This document shows positions 43,456 through 52,093 of a stretch of 64,000 bases of DNA, piece after piece. The notes under the pieces are model-generated. The model ran no database searches and was not told where the DNA came from. It saw only the letters and a list, made by a program, of their open reading frames with translations. Position 1 is the first letter of the stretch. Every line of letters begins with the position of its first letter. The DNA is from CAWDXG01 sp963822115 (GTDB lineage Bacteria > Myxococcota_A > Polyangia > Polyangiales > Polyangiaceae). The DNA lies in NCBI GenBank assembly GCA_963822115.1, contig CAWGGM010000020.1, forward strand, positions 248,001 to 312,000, read 5' to 3'. A program made the translations under genes and the position numbers.

Positions 43456-45453
43456 GTGGCCGGGACCCAACCTGCACGCTTGTCCCTGCGCCTGCTCGGG
43501 CCCTTCGAGTGCGTGGGGCCCGACGGCGAGGAGATCGCCGTGCAGGCGGCCAAGCAGCGCGGCGTGCTGGCGTATCTAGCGCTTTCGCATGGCAAGCGCG
43601 CTCCCCGACAGGAGCTGGCCTCGCTGTTCTGGTCGGGGAGCGGGGACGTGCAGGCGCGCCAGAGCCTGCGACAGTGTCTGTCGTCGCTGCGCAAGGCTCT
43701 CGGTGAAGGGGTGATCGTCACGGATGGGGCCGACATCGGTCTCGATCCGGCGCGCGTGCACGTCGATGTCGACGAGGTGCTCGGCGGGCTGTCGCTGCTC
43801 GAGGACGCGCCGGCCTGTGCCTCGTCCCGCTACGTGCGTGGACCGCTCCTCTCGGGCCTGGTGTTCGGCGAGGACCCTGCGGACAACTTCCTGCGCGACG
43901 CCCGCGTGCGCTTGCAGGACGCCGGCCAGCGCCTGCTCTTGCGCTGTGCGTCGCAGCAGGCTCGCGCCGGCGAGGACGACGCGCTGATCGAGACCTGGTG
44001 GCGTCTGCTCAAGCTCTGCCCGGCTTGCGAGGAAGCGCACCGCGGGCTGATGGAGGTGTACGCGCGGCTCGGCCGCCGCAGCGAAGCGGTCGCCCAGTAC
44101 CAGGCTTGTCAGGACGCGCTCCGTCGTCACCTGGACGCGGCGCCGGTGCCCGAGACGGTCGCGCTGTACGACAAGCTACGCGCTACGGCCGACGCCGCTG
44201 AAGTCGCGGCCGCTGCCGAAGCGCCGCCCGCGCGGCGCGCCCCGACGCTGCCCCTGCCCGACAAGCCGTCGATCGCCGTGATGCCTTTCGACAACCTCAG
44301 CGCCGATCCGGCGCGCGACTACCTGTGCGACGGCTTCACCGAGGACATTACCACCGCGCTGTCGCAGTTCTCCTCGCTGTGCGTCATGTCGCGTACCGCG
44401 ACGTTCGCGTTGCGCGGCCGAGGGCTGACGCCGCAGGAGATCGGGCGGCAACTTGGCGTGCACTACATCCTGCAGGGCAGCGTGCAGCTTTCCGGCGAGC
44501 GCGTGCGCGTGACCACCCAGCTCGTCGACGCCGAGAACGGCACGCAGCTCTGGTCGCAGCGCAACGATGGGCAGCTCCGCGATGTCTTCGACTTCCAGGA
44601 CGAGCTGGTGCAGCGCGTGGTGGCCACGGTTGCCGGCCGCGTTGAAGCCGCCGCGCTGGCCCGCGCGCGCCGCAAGGCGACGGACGATCTGGACGCCTAC
44701 GAGTGCGTTCTGCGCGGTCGCTACCATCACCATCGCTACACCCCCGAGGACTCGGAAAAGGCGGTCTCGTTCTTCGAGGAAGCGCTGAAGAGGAAGCCCG
44801 ACTACCCGCTTGCGCGGGGCTGGCTCAGCTGCGCGTTCGCTCGCTGGAAGAACTTCGCAGAGGGGCGCGCGGATCGCATGAACTCGAAGCGCTACATGGC
44901 GTTCCTCGATGACGCGTTCAAGAAGCTGAAAGAGATCGAGTCGATCGACGACGAGGAAACAGAGTGCCTGCGCTTGATCGGCGAGCTGCACCTGTTCGGG
45001 CGTCGCTACGATGAAGCCGAGCACTACCTGCGTCGCGCCTACGCGCTCAATCCCAACGACGACCGCATCCAGTCGCAGATGGCGGCGCTCTTGTGCTTTG
45101 TCGGCGATCAGCCGGAGGCCGAGCGCTTTGCGCGCATGGCCATCCGCAGCAACCCCTTCCACCCGAGCTTCTACCAGTTCAACCTCGGCCGCGTCCTGAT
45201 GCTGCAGCAGCGCTACGACGAAGCCATCGAGGCCCTGCGCGCGGCGACGCCGACGCAGAACCGCTACCGCTGCTACCTCGCAGCCTGCTACGCGGCCGTC
45301 GGCGACGACGAGAGCGCGGCGCGGGTGCGCGACGAGATCTACGCCGAGGAGCCCGGCTTTTTGCTCGACCGCTTCGCCGTCACGTTCATCTACCGGGATC
45401 CGGCGGTGTCCGACGAGCTGCGCGCCCTCATGGAGCGAGCCGGTCTGGGCTGA
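43456..45453 (+). CDS. SARP/BTAD-type transcriptional regulator with TolB-like and TPR domains
   Basis: The 665-residue regulator has an N-terminal OmpR-like winged helix (about 8-95; LSLRLLGPFECVGPDG...SLRQCLSSLRKALGEG) and a bacterial transcriptional activation domain (about 100-240; helical repeats with LCPACEEAHRGLMEVYARLGR). A TolB-like/CadC-associated domain follows (about 270-400; PSIAVMPFDNLSADPARDYLCDGFTEDI, LGVHYILQGSV), then TPR repeats to the end. This architecture is that of one-component regulators in which the helical repeats sense or bind partners. Three 11-bp-spaced repeats downstream, before the cupin gene, are its plausible target. Confidence 0.88.
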   Translation: MAGTQPARLSLRLLGPFECVGPDGEEIAVQAAKQRGVLAYLALSHGKRAPRQELASLFWSGSGDVQARQSLRQCLSSLRKALGEGVIVTDGADIGLDPARVHVDVDEVLGGLSLLEDAPACASSRYVRGPLLSGLVFGEDPADNFLRDARVRLQDAGQRLLLRCASQQARAGEDDALIETWWRLLKLCPACEEAHRGLMEVYARLGRRSEAVAQYQACQDALRRHLDAAPVPETVALYDKLRATADAAEVAAAAEAPPARRAPTLPLPDKPSIAVMPFDNLSADPARDYLCDGFTEDITTALSQFSSLCVMSRTATFALRGRGLTPQEIGRQLGVHYILQGSVQLSGERVRVTTQLVDAENGTQLWSQRNDGQLRDVFDFQDELVQRVVATVAGRVEAAALARARRKATDDLDAYECVLRGRYHHHRYTPEDSEKAVSFFEEALKRKPDYPLARGWLSCAFARWKNFAEGRADRMNSKRYMAFLDDAFKKLKEIESIDDEETECLRLIGELHLFGRRYDEAEHYLRRAYALNPNDDRIQSQMAALLCFVGDQPEAERFARMAIRSNPFHPSFYQFNLGRVLMLQQRYDEAIEALRAATPTQNRYRCYLAACYAAVGDDESAARVRDEIYAEEPGFLLDRFAVTFIYRDPAVSDELRALMERAGLG

Positions 45454-45517
45454 ACGGCCAGGTGGCCTGCACCGTCAACGGCTGAAAATTGCCGACCAGC
45501 GACTTTTTTCCGGTGCG

Positions 45518-45550
45518 TTGACGCCTCCTTGACGGGCCCTTGATGGCTCG
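45518..45550 (+). promoter_or_regulatory. Three direct repeats phased at 11 bp upstream of the cupin gene
   Basis: TTGACG at 45518, TTGACG at 45529 and TTGATG at 45540 are spaced by exactly one helical turn. Direct hexamer/heptamer repeats with 11-bp phasing are the usual recognition pattern of SARP and OmpR-type winged helices. The site lies between the BTAD regulator and the cupin gene. Confidence 0.55.
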
Positions 45551-45646
45551 GGGTCAGGTTCCTTTCGTGGCCGCAAGCAGCGGCCCGGGCGGCGCTCGCA
45601 TCCGCCGTGCACGTCCGACAACCCCGCCCCGGTTCAGGAGACCAAC

Positions 45647-46102
45647 ATGACCAGCACGACCGAAAACCAGAACGTCACCGCTTCCGCGTCCGTCCCGCAG
45701 GCGCCCGAAATGCCCGCCATCGCGACGGACGCCGTCACCGTCATCAAGCCGGGCGAGCGCGCAGCGCTGCCATCTCCGCCCGGTGTCGGCTTCTACCGCG
45801 AGGCCTGCGTCGCTGATGGCCTCGTCTGGGCGGGCTTCGTCTCGACCGATCCCGGCAGCGCCTCGCCCTGGCACCACCACGGCGACCACACCACCTACGC
45901 ACTGTTACTGCAGGGCGAGGCCATCGTGGAGTTTGGCAACGAGCGGTTGCACCTGCGCGCCGACGGCTCCATGGCCGTTCTGCCTCCCAGCGTCGTCCAC
46001 CGCGAGATCAACCCCGGCGCGACGAAGAACCAGTTCTTCATCATGCGTGTAGGCCACGGGCCCGCGGTGATCCCGGCCGATCCGCCGGACGGCGCTTCGT
46101 GA
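45647..46102 (+). CDS. Cupin-domain protein
   Basis: The 151-residue protein has a single conserved beta-barrel of the cupin type. The first metal motif is SPWHHHGDHTTYALLLQGEA with three histidines, and the second region is DGSMAVLPPSVVHREINPG with one His. Cupins of this size act as small dioxygenases, isomerases or ligand-binding proteins; the reaction here is unknown. The N-terminal 25 residues are Ser/Thr/Ala-rich and probably disordered. AGGAG precedes ATG 45647. It probably responds to the adjacent BTAD regulator. Confidence 0.85.
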   Translation: MTSTTENQNVTASASVPQAPEMPAIATDAVTVIKPGERAALPSPPGVGFYREACVADGLVWAGFVSTDPGSASPWHHHGDHTTYALLLQGEAIVEFGNERLHLRADGSMAVLPPSVVHREINPGATKNQFFIMRVGHGPAVIPADPPDGAS

Positions 46103-46212
46103 TCCAGTCGGGGGGGCGCGGCCTGGCCTTGCGCAATAATATCCAGTCGATCCCCCGGGCTTAACTTCCCCGCGGGACCGGCCGTCCCAGATAGGGACAG
46201 CCTGGACAACCC

Positions 46213-47514
46213 ATGCGCGCGCTTCTCTCCGCCCTTGCCGCGGCCAGTCTGGTCGCCTGCCTCGCCGCCACGGCGACGGCCGAGCCTCTCAGGTTGCACC
46301 TCGGAGCCGGCGCTGCGCATGCCTTTACTGGACACCAGAAGAACGAGCTCGGCTTCGGTGCGGACGGACTGGGTGCAGTGGAGCTGCCGCTCACGCGTGC
46401 GATCGGGCTACAGCTCGAGCTGGGTGCCTTGTGGCTATCGCAGGGCGACGCGCCGAAGGATCCCACGCTGGCGCGCGGCGGATCGGCGACCGCGTACACG
46501 GGCGGACTCGGCTTGAGGGTGCGACCGTTCGCGAGCAGCTACGACAACAAGGCGTTCGGTCCCGCTGGGCTGTGGCTCGCGGGCGTCGGTGGCGTGGCGG
46601 CAACCGGCGGGCTGGCGCGCGGCATGCTCGATGCGCAGCTAGGCTTCGACGTCCTGCTGGACCGCGGCAAGCTGGGTGTGGGGCCGATGGCCGGCTACCT
46701 GCACGTGTTCCAGCCGGATAGCGCGCTCAGGCCCGACGACGCCAATATCGCCATCCTCGGTGTGCACGTGATGTGGGACACCGCGAAGCCGAAAGCGCGC
46801 CATGTCGTGCGCCGCCGCGTGGTCGGTCCGGATCGCGACGGCATGCCCGACAAGCACGATTCCTGTCCCGAGCACTACGCGGGCGGTGACGTGGACGAGC
46901 ACGGCGTCTGCCTTGGGCCGGACCGCGACCACGACGGGATCCCCGACAAGCGCGATCTGTGCCCCGACGAGCCGGAGACGAAGAACGGATACGCCGATCA
47001 AGACGGCTGCCCCGACGAAGAGCAGGTCCGTGTCGTCGGCAACAAGATCCTGCTCGACGACCGCGTCCACTTCCGCGTCAATTCGTGGATCATCCGATCA
47101 GTCAGCTTCAACCTGCTAAACCACCTGGCCAAGCTGCTCAAGGACCATCCCGAGTACGTCCGCATCGACGTGGAGGGGCACGCCGATCAGCGCGGCCCGG
47201 AGTGGTTCAACAAGAGGCTCAGCCGGAATCGTGCCAAGGCGGTGCTCGAGTATCTGGTCAAGCATGGGGTCGCCGAGAGTCGGTTGAGCTACCATGGCTA
47301 CGGTTCCAGCCGTCCGCTGGTGAAGAAGAACACCGAGCATGCGTGGTACCTCAACCGGCGGGTGGAGTTCACGGTCACACGTCAGGTAAAGAAGGTGATC
47401 CACCGGAGTGCCAAGCCTGAAAAGCCCGGAGCGGCGCGGAAGACGAATGGCGCGCCCCAGCCGCCGGCTGCGTCGGACAAGCCCGCTGGGCCGCGAACAG
47501 GAGGCCAACCGTGA
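46213..47514 (+). CDS. OmpA-family outer-membrane protein with thrombospondin type-3 repeats
   Basis: The 433-residue protein has a signal peptide (cleavage near ATAEP), then an N-terminal beta-barrel-like region of about 170 residues (LHLGAGAAHAFTGHQ...GVHVMWD). Two calcium-binding TSP3 repeats follow (DRDGMPDKHDSCP; DRDHDGIPDKRDLCP), then an OmpA peptidoglycan-binding domain (about 275-395) with the conserved Asp/Arg region VEGHADQRGPEWFNKRLSRNRAKAV. It would link the outer membrane to the cell wall. The Lys/Pro-rich tail is extra. Its TGA overlaps the GTG of the next gene by 4 bp, so the two are translationally coupled. Confidence 0.92.
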   Translation: MRALLSALAAASLVACLAATATAEPLRLHLGAGAAHAFTGHQKNELGFGADGLGAVELPLTRAIGLQLELGALWLSQGDAPKDPTLARGGSATAYTGGLGLRVRPFASSYDNKAFGPAGLWLAGVGGVAATGGLARGMLDAQLGFDVLLDRGKLGVGPMAGYLHVFQPDSALRPDDANIAILGVHVMWDTAKPKARHVVRRRVVGPDRDGMPDKHDSCPEHYAGGDVDEHGVCLGPDRDHDGIPDKRDLCPDEPETKNGYADQDGCPDEEQVRVVGNKILLDDRVHFRVNSWIIRSVSFNLLNHLAKLLKDHPEYVRIDVEGHADQRGPEWFNKRLSRNRAKAVLEYLVKHGVAESRLSYHGYGSSRPLVKKNTEHAWYLNRRVEFTVTRQVKKVIHRSAKPEKPGAARKTNGAPQPPAASDKPAGPRTGGQP

Positions 47515-48842
47515 TCGATTCGCGCGCTCTGGGAATGGCGTTGCTCGCGCTGGCCGTGCTGTGCGTGCCGTTGGCGTGCACCCAGACCGGCGTGGTCGGC
47601 GGCAAGTGCCGGGACGGGCTCACGCAGTGCGGTCAGCTCTGTGTCGATCTATCGAACGACCCCGCCAACTGCGGGGCCTGCGGCAATGTCTGCAGCGCAG
47701 GCGTGCAGTGCGTCTCCGGCGTATGCGGCGGCGTGCAGGACAGCGGTGCGGACGCAGGCATGGACGCCGACGCGACGCCCAGCGATGCCGGCGACGCGGA
47801 CGTGATGCAGGGCGACGGCGCCGAGCCAGACGGCTACACCGGTGACGGCGGCAATCCGGACGCCGCTGACGGAGGCAACCCGGATGCGGGTGACGGCGGC
47901 AATCCGGATGCGAGTGATGCCGGTGACGCCGGCGCCTGCAGCCCTCCCTTCGACTCGCCTTCCAAGTGCGGTGACTGCACGACGAAGTGCACCGCGGCGA
48001 TGCCGATCTGCTCGCCCTCGGACGGCGGCTACGCATGCGTGCCGCTCTGCTCGCCGCCTCTGGTGCAGTGCGGGCAGCAATGCATCGACACGAACAGCGA
48101 TCCGAAGAACTGCGGCACCTGCAACCACATCTGTCCGACGGGTCTGTGCCAGGGTGGCAAGTGCGTCGGCGCGAAGGCCGGGCACATCGTAGCCGCCTGT
48201 ATGAACTACCAGCAGAACTACCAGAGCTCGTCGCAGACCGTGCTGCTGGGCAACGCCGTGTTCATGCCCTTCTCCAATCCGGTGCGGATCCTCGCCTACG
48301 ACCAGTATGTCCAGAAGAACGTCCGGCAGCGCGTCGACCAGACGATAGCCTGGGCGGCCAGCGCCCGTGGGCGCACCTACAACATCACGTCGGTGAGCCT
48401 CCCGGGCAACGTGATCGAGTCGCTCAGCGTCCTCGACTACGATGTGTTTCTCGTCTACGACCAGCCCAATGCGCCAGCGGGGGCGCTCGGTTCGATCGGT
48501 GCGACTCTGGCTCCGACGCTGACTGCCTTCGCACGCGCCGGAGGGGTGATCGTCGTGTTGAGCGGGGGAGACGGCGTTGCCGAGATGCCCACCTTCCTGA
48601 CCGGCTCGAACCTGTTGCCGGTGAGCGCCGAGACGGATGCGACGAACGGTCAGCTGTACAACCGCGCGCCCACCGATGCGGTCGGCGTGAACGTGCTCAC
48701 GCCCTTCGCGGCGAACCGCTCCACCTGCACCTTCACGACGTCCGTCACGCCGGACGCCACCACGACGTTCGTGGTTACCGACCTGCCGCCGGGTGGTCCG
48801 CTCGGCGATCCCGTCGTGGTCCACCGCACGGCCTTGCCGTAG
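47511..48842 (+). CDS. Cysteine-rich lipoprotein coupled to the OmpA-family gene
   Basis: The 443-residue product has GTG start 47511 inside the previous stop (GTGA) and lipobox PLAC (Cys about 23). A Cys module CGQLCVDLSNDPANCGACGN is followed by an Asp/Gly-rich linker and two further modules (CGDCTTKCTAAMPIC; CGQQCIDTNSDPKNCGTCNHIC). The 'C...C.D...D..NCG.C...C' module is the Stig1-like repeat of myxobacterial surface proteins. The C-terminal 200 residues form an alpha/beta domain (LSVLDYDVFLVYDQ, GGVIVVLSGGDGV) like a glutamine-amidotransferase-type fold without an obvious catalytic site. Confidence 0.8.
   Translation: MIDSRALGMALLALAVLCVPLACTQTGVVGGKCRDGLTQCGQLCVDLSNDPANCGACGNVCSAGVQCVSGVCGGVQDSGADAGMDADATPSDAGDADVMQGDGAEPDGYTGDGGNPDAADGGNPDAGDGGNPDASDAGDAGACSPPFDSPSKCGDCTTKCTAAMPICSPSDGGYACVPLCSPPLVQCGQQCIDTNSDPKNCGTCNHICPTGLCQGGKCVGAKAGHIVAACMNYQQNYQSSSQTVLLGNAVFMPFSNPVRILAYDQYVQKNVRQRVDQTIAWAASARGRTYNITSVSLPGNVIESLSVLDYDVFLVYDQPNAPAGALGSIGATLAPTLTAFARAGGVIVVLSGGDGVAEMPTFLTGSNLLPVSAETDATNGQLYNRAPTDAVGVNVLTPFAANRSTCTFTTSVTPDATTTFVVTDLPPGGPLGDPVVVHRTALP
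47845..47922 (+). repeat. Short tandem repeats encoding GDGGNPDA
   Basis: Three in-frame copies of a GACGGCGGCAATCCGGATGC-like unit encode DGGNPDAA, DGGNPDAG and DGGNPDAS in the acidic linker of the cysteine-rich lipoprotein. They differ mainly at third positions. Confidence 0.7.
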
Positions 48843-48861
48843 CGCGCTCGGCGGTCGGGGC

Positions 48862-49212
48862 TCAGGGCGTCCAGGTCAGGCTGGCGTCGGGAGTGCCGGC
48901 ATCGCGGCGGACGTCGGCGCGGCGCACAGCGTGCGATGCGGACGGACGCACGGTCCGGTGGGTGGGCGCGGCGTTTGCCGGCGGTTCGGCCGAGGGCACG
49001 GTGTCGGCGCGGAGCCCGCCCAGCAAGCGTCGCTTCAGTCGCTCGGTCGCCTGGACCAGCTCGAGGCCGGCGTCCCGAGCAGGTCCCGTCGAGAAGATGG
49101 CGACGCAGTGCTGAAGCGCCGTACGCTTGCCGAGCGGGACGAAAGCAAAACCGAGCAGCGCGAACAGAACGACCAGCAGGTCGATGGCGCGGCGGCCGAG
49201 CTTTCCGATCAC
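48862..49212 (-). CDS. Small inner-membrane protein next to TRAP-type binding protein
   Basis: The 116-residue protein has one N-terminal transmembrane helix (about 10-28; AIDLLVVLFALLGFAFVPLG), an amphipathic region and a Pro/Arg-rich tail probably in the cytoplasm. It begins at GTG 49212, preceded by a leaderless-type TAGACT box. It lies 68 bp downstream of the DctP-like gene on the same strand. It is too short and has too few helices to be a DctQ permease subunit. A conserved accessory role beside the binding protein is possible. Confidence 0.65.
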   Translation of the reverse strand: MIGKLGRRAIDLLVVLFALLGFAFVPLGKRTALQHCVAIFSTGPARDAGLELVQATERLKRRLLGGLRADTVPSAEPPANAAPTHRTVRPSASHAVRRADVRRDAGTPDASLTWTP

Positions 49213-49218
49213 GCGCGA

Positions 49219-49224
49219 AGTCTA
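49219..49224 (-). promoter_or_regulatory. -10-like hexamer TAGACT, leaderless-type
   Basis: On the minus strand TAGACT is followed by exactly 6 nt and the GTG at 49212. Confidence 0.4.
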
Positions 49225-49280
49225 GTCGGGGCGCGTCGGGCGGGCGAAATTGCTGCGATCGAGTCCGACGGGCCGGCTCT

Positions 49281-50279
49281 TCAGTGCTTTCCCGTGACCT
49301 GCAGTACGCGCTTGACGAGCGCCGGGTCGTAGGTCCCTCGGGCGAGGCGCTTGACGGCGCGCACCAGCACCTTGCGCCAGGCTGCCCGATCGGCCGCGGT
49401 GGTGTCCACCACCTGCATCCTCCTCTGCAGCCGAGCGTACGACGCCGCGTCGAGCTTGCGCATGCGGTGCTTGGTGAGCTTGTGCAGGCGCGCTTCGAGC
49501 TCGAAGAAGATGTGCGAGAGATCGCCGGGCAGGTCGTCGAGTGCTTTCTTCCGCATCGCCGTTCCACCGATGGCGCACACGCTGACGGTGCTGTTGATGT
49601 GATCGAGGTACGGCGACCATTGCAGCTGCTCGGCTGCCAGCGACGGGGCGCTCACCACGTCGACCCGATGCGAGCGCAGAGCCGGCAGCACTTCCATCGG
49701 ACCGAGCGCGACGGGCGCTACCTGGCCGATGCTCGAATAGACGAGTGGAGCCATCGGCTCGTTCCGCCACACCACCGGATGATGTCCGCGCAGATCGGAA
49801 GGGCGACGCACGGCAAAGCCGCGACTCATCTGGCGCACGAGTCCGAGATCGCCCCAGCCGAGCAGGTGGAAGCCCTTCTTGTCGAACCCTCTCTCTAGAT
49901 CGGGGCCGATGGCAGCCCGCACCTTGTCGAGCGCCGCCCACGAGTCGACGACGCCGGGCAGCTGCAGCACCATCACGTCGCGGTAGATGCGCGACAGTCC
50001 GACCGAGGTGAGCGCGGCGCCGTCGATCTGGCCGCTTCTCATCTTGCCGACGACGGTGTCGTCGTTGCCCTGGACGCCGTTGTAGTAGACGATGACCTTC
50101 AGGTGGCCGTGCGTCTTCTTTTCGACCGCGCGCTGCCAGACCCTGAACAGCTTGCCCCACGACGAGCTCTTCGGTGCCAGCGTTGCGATGCGCAGCCGAT
50201 GACTACCGGCCGCTCGCGACGTGCGCGCGAGCAGCAGCAACGGAGCGGCCAGGAGGAGGGCGAATACGGCGCGGCGCAT
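49281..50279 (-). CDS. TRAP-type (DctP-like) periplasmic substrate-binding protein
   Basis: The 332-residue protein starts at ATG 50279 with a signal peptide ending near ARTSRA. The body follows DctP-family landmarks: LRIATLAPKSSSWGKLF, a YYNGVQGNDDTVVGKMRSGQIDGAALTSVGLS block, and a second lobe with LRGHHPVVWRNEPMAPLVYSS and RVDVVSAPSLAAEQLQW. Such proteins capture carboxylates or other small molecules. No DctQ or DctM permease gene is near, so it may serve a distant permease or act as a sensor. A CATAAT box lies 5 nt before the start. Confidence 0.82.
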   Translation of the reverse strand: MRRAVFALLLAAPLLLLARTSRAAGSHRLRIATLAPKSSSWGKLFRVWQRAVEKKTHGHLKVIVYYNGVQGNDDTVVGKMRSGQIDGAALTSVGLSRIYRDVMVLQLPGVVDSWAALDKVRAAIGPDLERGFDKKGFHLLGWGDLGLVRQMSRGFAVRRPSDLRGHHPVVWRNEPMAPLVYSSIGQVAPVALGPMEVLPALRSHRVDVVSAPSLAAEQLQWSPYLDHINSTVSVCAIGGTAMRKKALDDLPGDLSHIFFELEARLHKLTKHRMRKLDAASYARLQRRMQVVDTTAADRAAWRKVLVRAVKRLARGTYDPALVKRVLQVTGKH

Positions 50280-50440
50280 CCCTGGATTATGCCCTACGCC
50301 TGGCTCACGGTGTCCGGCCGATCGGCCCGTTGGCGTGGGATAGGCTCCCACCCTTTATTCCGTAGACGGGGATCAACTCTTGTTCTGGCCGCGGTGCTCG
50401 GCGGAAAATGAAAAGGGCTCGCTTCGTTCCGGGAGGATCG

Positions 50441-52093
50441 ATGTTCCGCATCCGTACGCTCAGCTGCTTCCTTGCCGCAATCGTCCTTCTGACCGCTTGT
50501 GGGTCGAAGGCACCGAAGAGGCATCCCGACGGTGGGACCCCCGTGGGCGCCGACGGATCGTCGCTGCCCGACACCGGCACGCAGCCCGAGGCTGGCGTTG
50601 ACGCTGCTGCGGACGCCGCACCGGACACCGAAACCGACAGCGCTGTTCCCGACGCCGCACCCGACGCCGTGCCGGACGCCGACGTGCCGGACGTGACGCC
50701 CGACGTCGCGTCCGATGCGTCCGCCGACGCTGCGCCAGATGCATCGGCCGATGCCGCGACAGACGCTGCAGCCGACGCAGCGGCGGAGGCCTGCACCGTC
50801 AACGCCTGCGGCACGTGCACCCAGTTGTCTGCTCTGCCCGGCGAGCTGTGCGGGCAGTGCGGTACCTACCAGTGTTCGAGCGATGGCACCTCGCTGGTCT
50901 GCAACGACCCGGGCACGAACGCGTGCGGGACGTGCACTACGCTTGCCGGCAAGCCCGGCGACAGCTGTGGCACCTGCGGCAAGCTCGAGTGCTCGACGGA
51001 TGGCAAGAGCCTGGTGTGCAATGACCCGGGCGCCAACGCCTGTGGGGGCTGCAGTGTTCTGGCGGGCAAACCAGGTGACAGCTGCGGCACGTGCGGCGGC
51101 ACCCTGGCCTGCAACGGCACCGACACCTTGACGTGCAGCGGCGCGACGCCCACCAACGTGTGCAACGGCTGCACCACTCTGGCGAATCCTCCGGGCACAA
51201 CGTGCGGCATGTGTGGTTCGGGTCAGTACGTGTGCGACACCACGGAGACCACCAAGTGCAGTGATCCTGTCACGACGCCCGCTCCCGGCACCAGCTGCGG
51301 GACATGCGGGTCCTCGCAGTACGTGTGCTCGAACGACAAGCTGTCGACCACCTGCCAGAACCCGAACGACACCAACGCCTGCGGTGGCTGTGGGACACTG
51401 CCCGGCTCTCCGGGCTCCTCGTGCGGCACCTGCGGCACCTACCAGTGCAGCGGCACCTCGTTGGTCTGCGTCGAGGGGACGCCCAAGGTCGGCACCTCGT
51501 GCGGCACCTGCGGCACGTCGAGCTACGTGTGCTCTTCGCCGGGCAAGACGCTGTGCCAGACTCCCGACGACCGCACGACCGGTCCGGACATGCTCTACAC
51601 GAATGCCGCGACCGCTGTGCAGGTGCCGCTTTCGCTGACCACCTCCTTCGGGGTGACCTACGTCCCCGGTCGGGACGGAAACCTCGTCTCGACGACGCTC
51701 GTGATAATGGCGCGACAGGTGGCTGGCAAGACTATCGGAACGGTGACGCTTTCGGCGTATGTCGGTACTCCCGGCGGCAAGACCAGCACTCTCCTCGACC
51801 AGGCGAGCGTTCCGGGTGACTCGATCTCGCTGAAGGCCGCAAGCAAGGTGCTGTTCAAGTTCCCGAAGCAGCCCAAGGTTACCAAGGGCACGCCGATGTA
51901 CTTCGCCCTCACGACCACATCGGACCTCTACCAGTACCTGCTCTACGGCGACGGCAAGGGCGCAGGCCCGGACATCCTGTTCGCCTACGACGCGAAGAAC
52001 GGATGGGTGAAGCAGCCCTTCAGCCCGTGGGTCGACGTTCGAGCTCCTGGCCTGCTTCTAGCGCCCTACGGCGCGAGCTTGACCAGCATGTAG
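50441..52093 (+). CDS. Lipoprotein with Asp/Ala linker and CGTC repeat array
   Basis: The 550-residue product starts at ATG 50441, with GGGAGG upstream, and has lipobox LTACG. Residues about 40-120 are Asp/Ala/Pro repeats of the PDAAPDA kind. Residues about 125-380 contain some ten modules of the form 'NACG.C..L.G.PG..CG.CG...C....LVC'. This regular disulfide-rich array is probably a rigid stalk. The final 170 residues are a beta-rich domain (TTSFGVTYVPGRDGNLVSTTLVI; GTPMYFALTTTSDLYQYLLYGDG) resembling carbohydrate- or DUF4082-type jelly rolls. The last 28 bp overlap the convergent glycosyltransferase-like gene. Confidence 0.82.
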   Translation: MFRIRTLSCFLAAIVLLTACGSKAPKRHPDGGTPVGADGSSLPDTGTQPEAGVDAAADAAPDTETDSAVPDAAPDAVPDADVPDVTPDVASDASADAAPDASADAATDAAADAAAEACTVNACGTCTQLSALPGELCGQCGTYQCSSDGTSLVCNDPGTNACGTCTTLAGKPGDSCGTCGKLECSTDGKSLVCNDPGANACGGCSVLAGKPGDSCGTCGGTLACNGTDTLTCSGATPTNVCNGCTTLANPPGTTCGMCGSGQYVCDTTETTKCSDPVTTPAPGTSCGTCGSSQYVCSNDKLSTTCQNPNDTNACGGCGTLPGSPGSSCGTCGTYQCSGTSLVCVEGTPKVGTSCGTCGTSSYVCSSPGKTLCQTPDDRTTGPDMLYTNAATAVQVPLSLTTSFGVTYVPGRDGNLVSTTLVIMARQVAGKTIGTVTLSAYVGTPGGKTSTLLDQASVPGDSISLKAASKVLFKFPKQPKVTKGTPMYFALTTTSDLYQYLLYGDGKGAGPDILFAYDAKNGWVKQPFSPWVDVRAPGLLLAPYGASLTSM

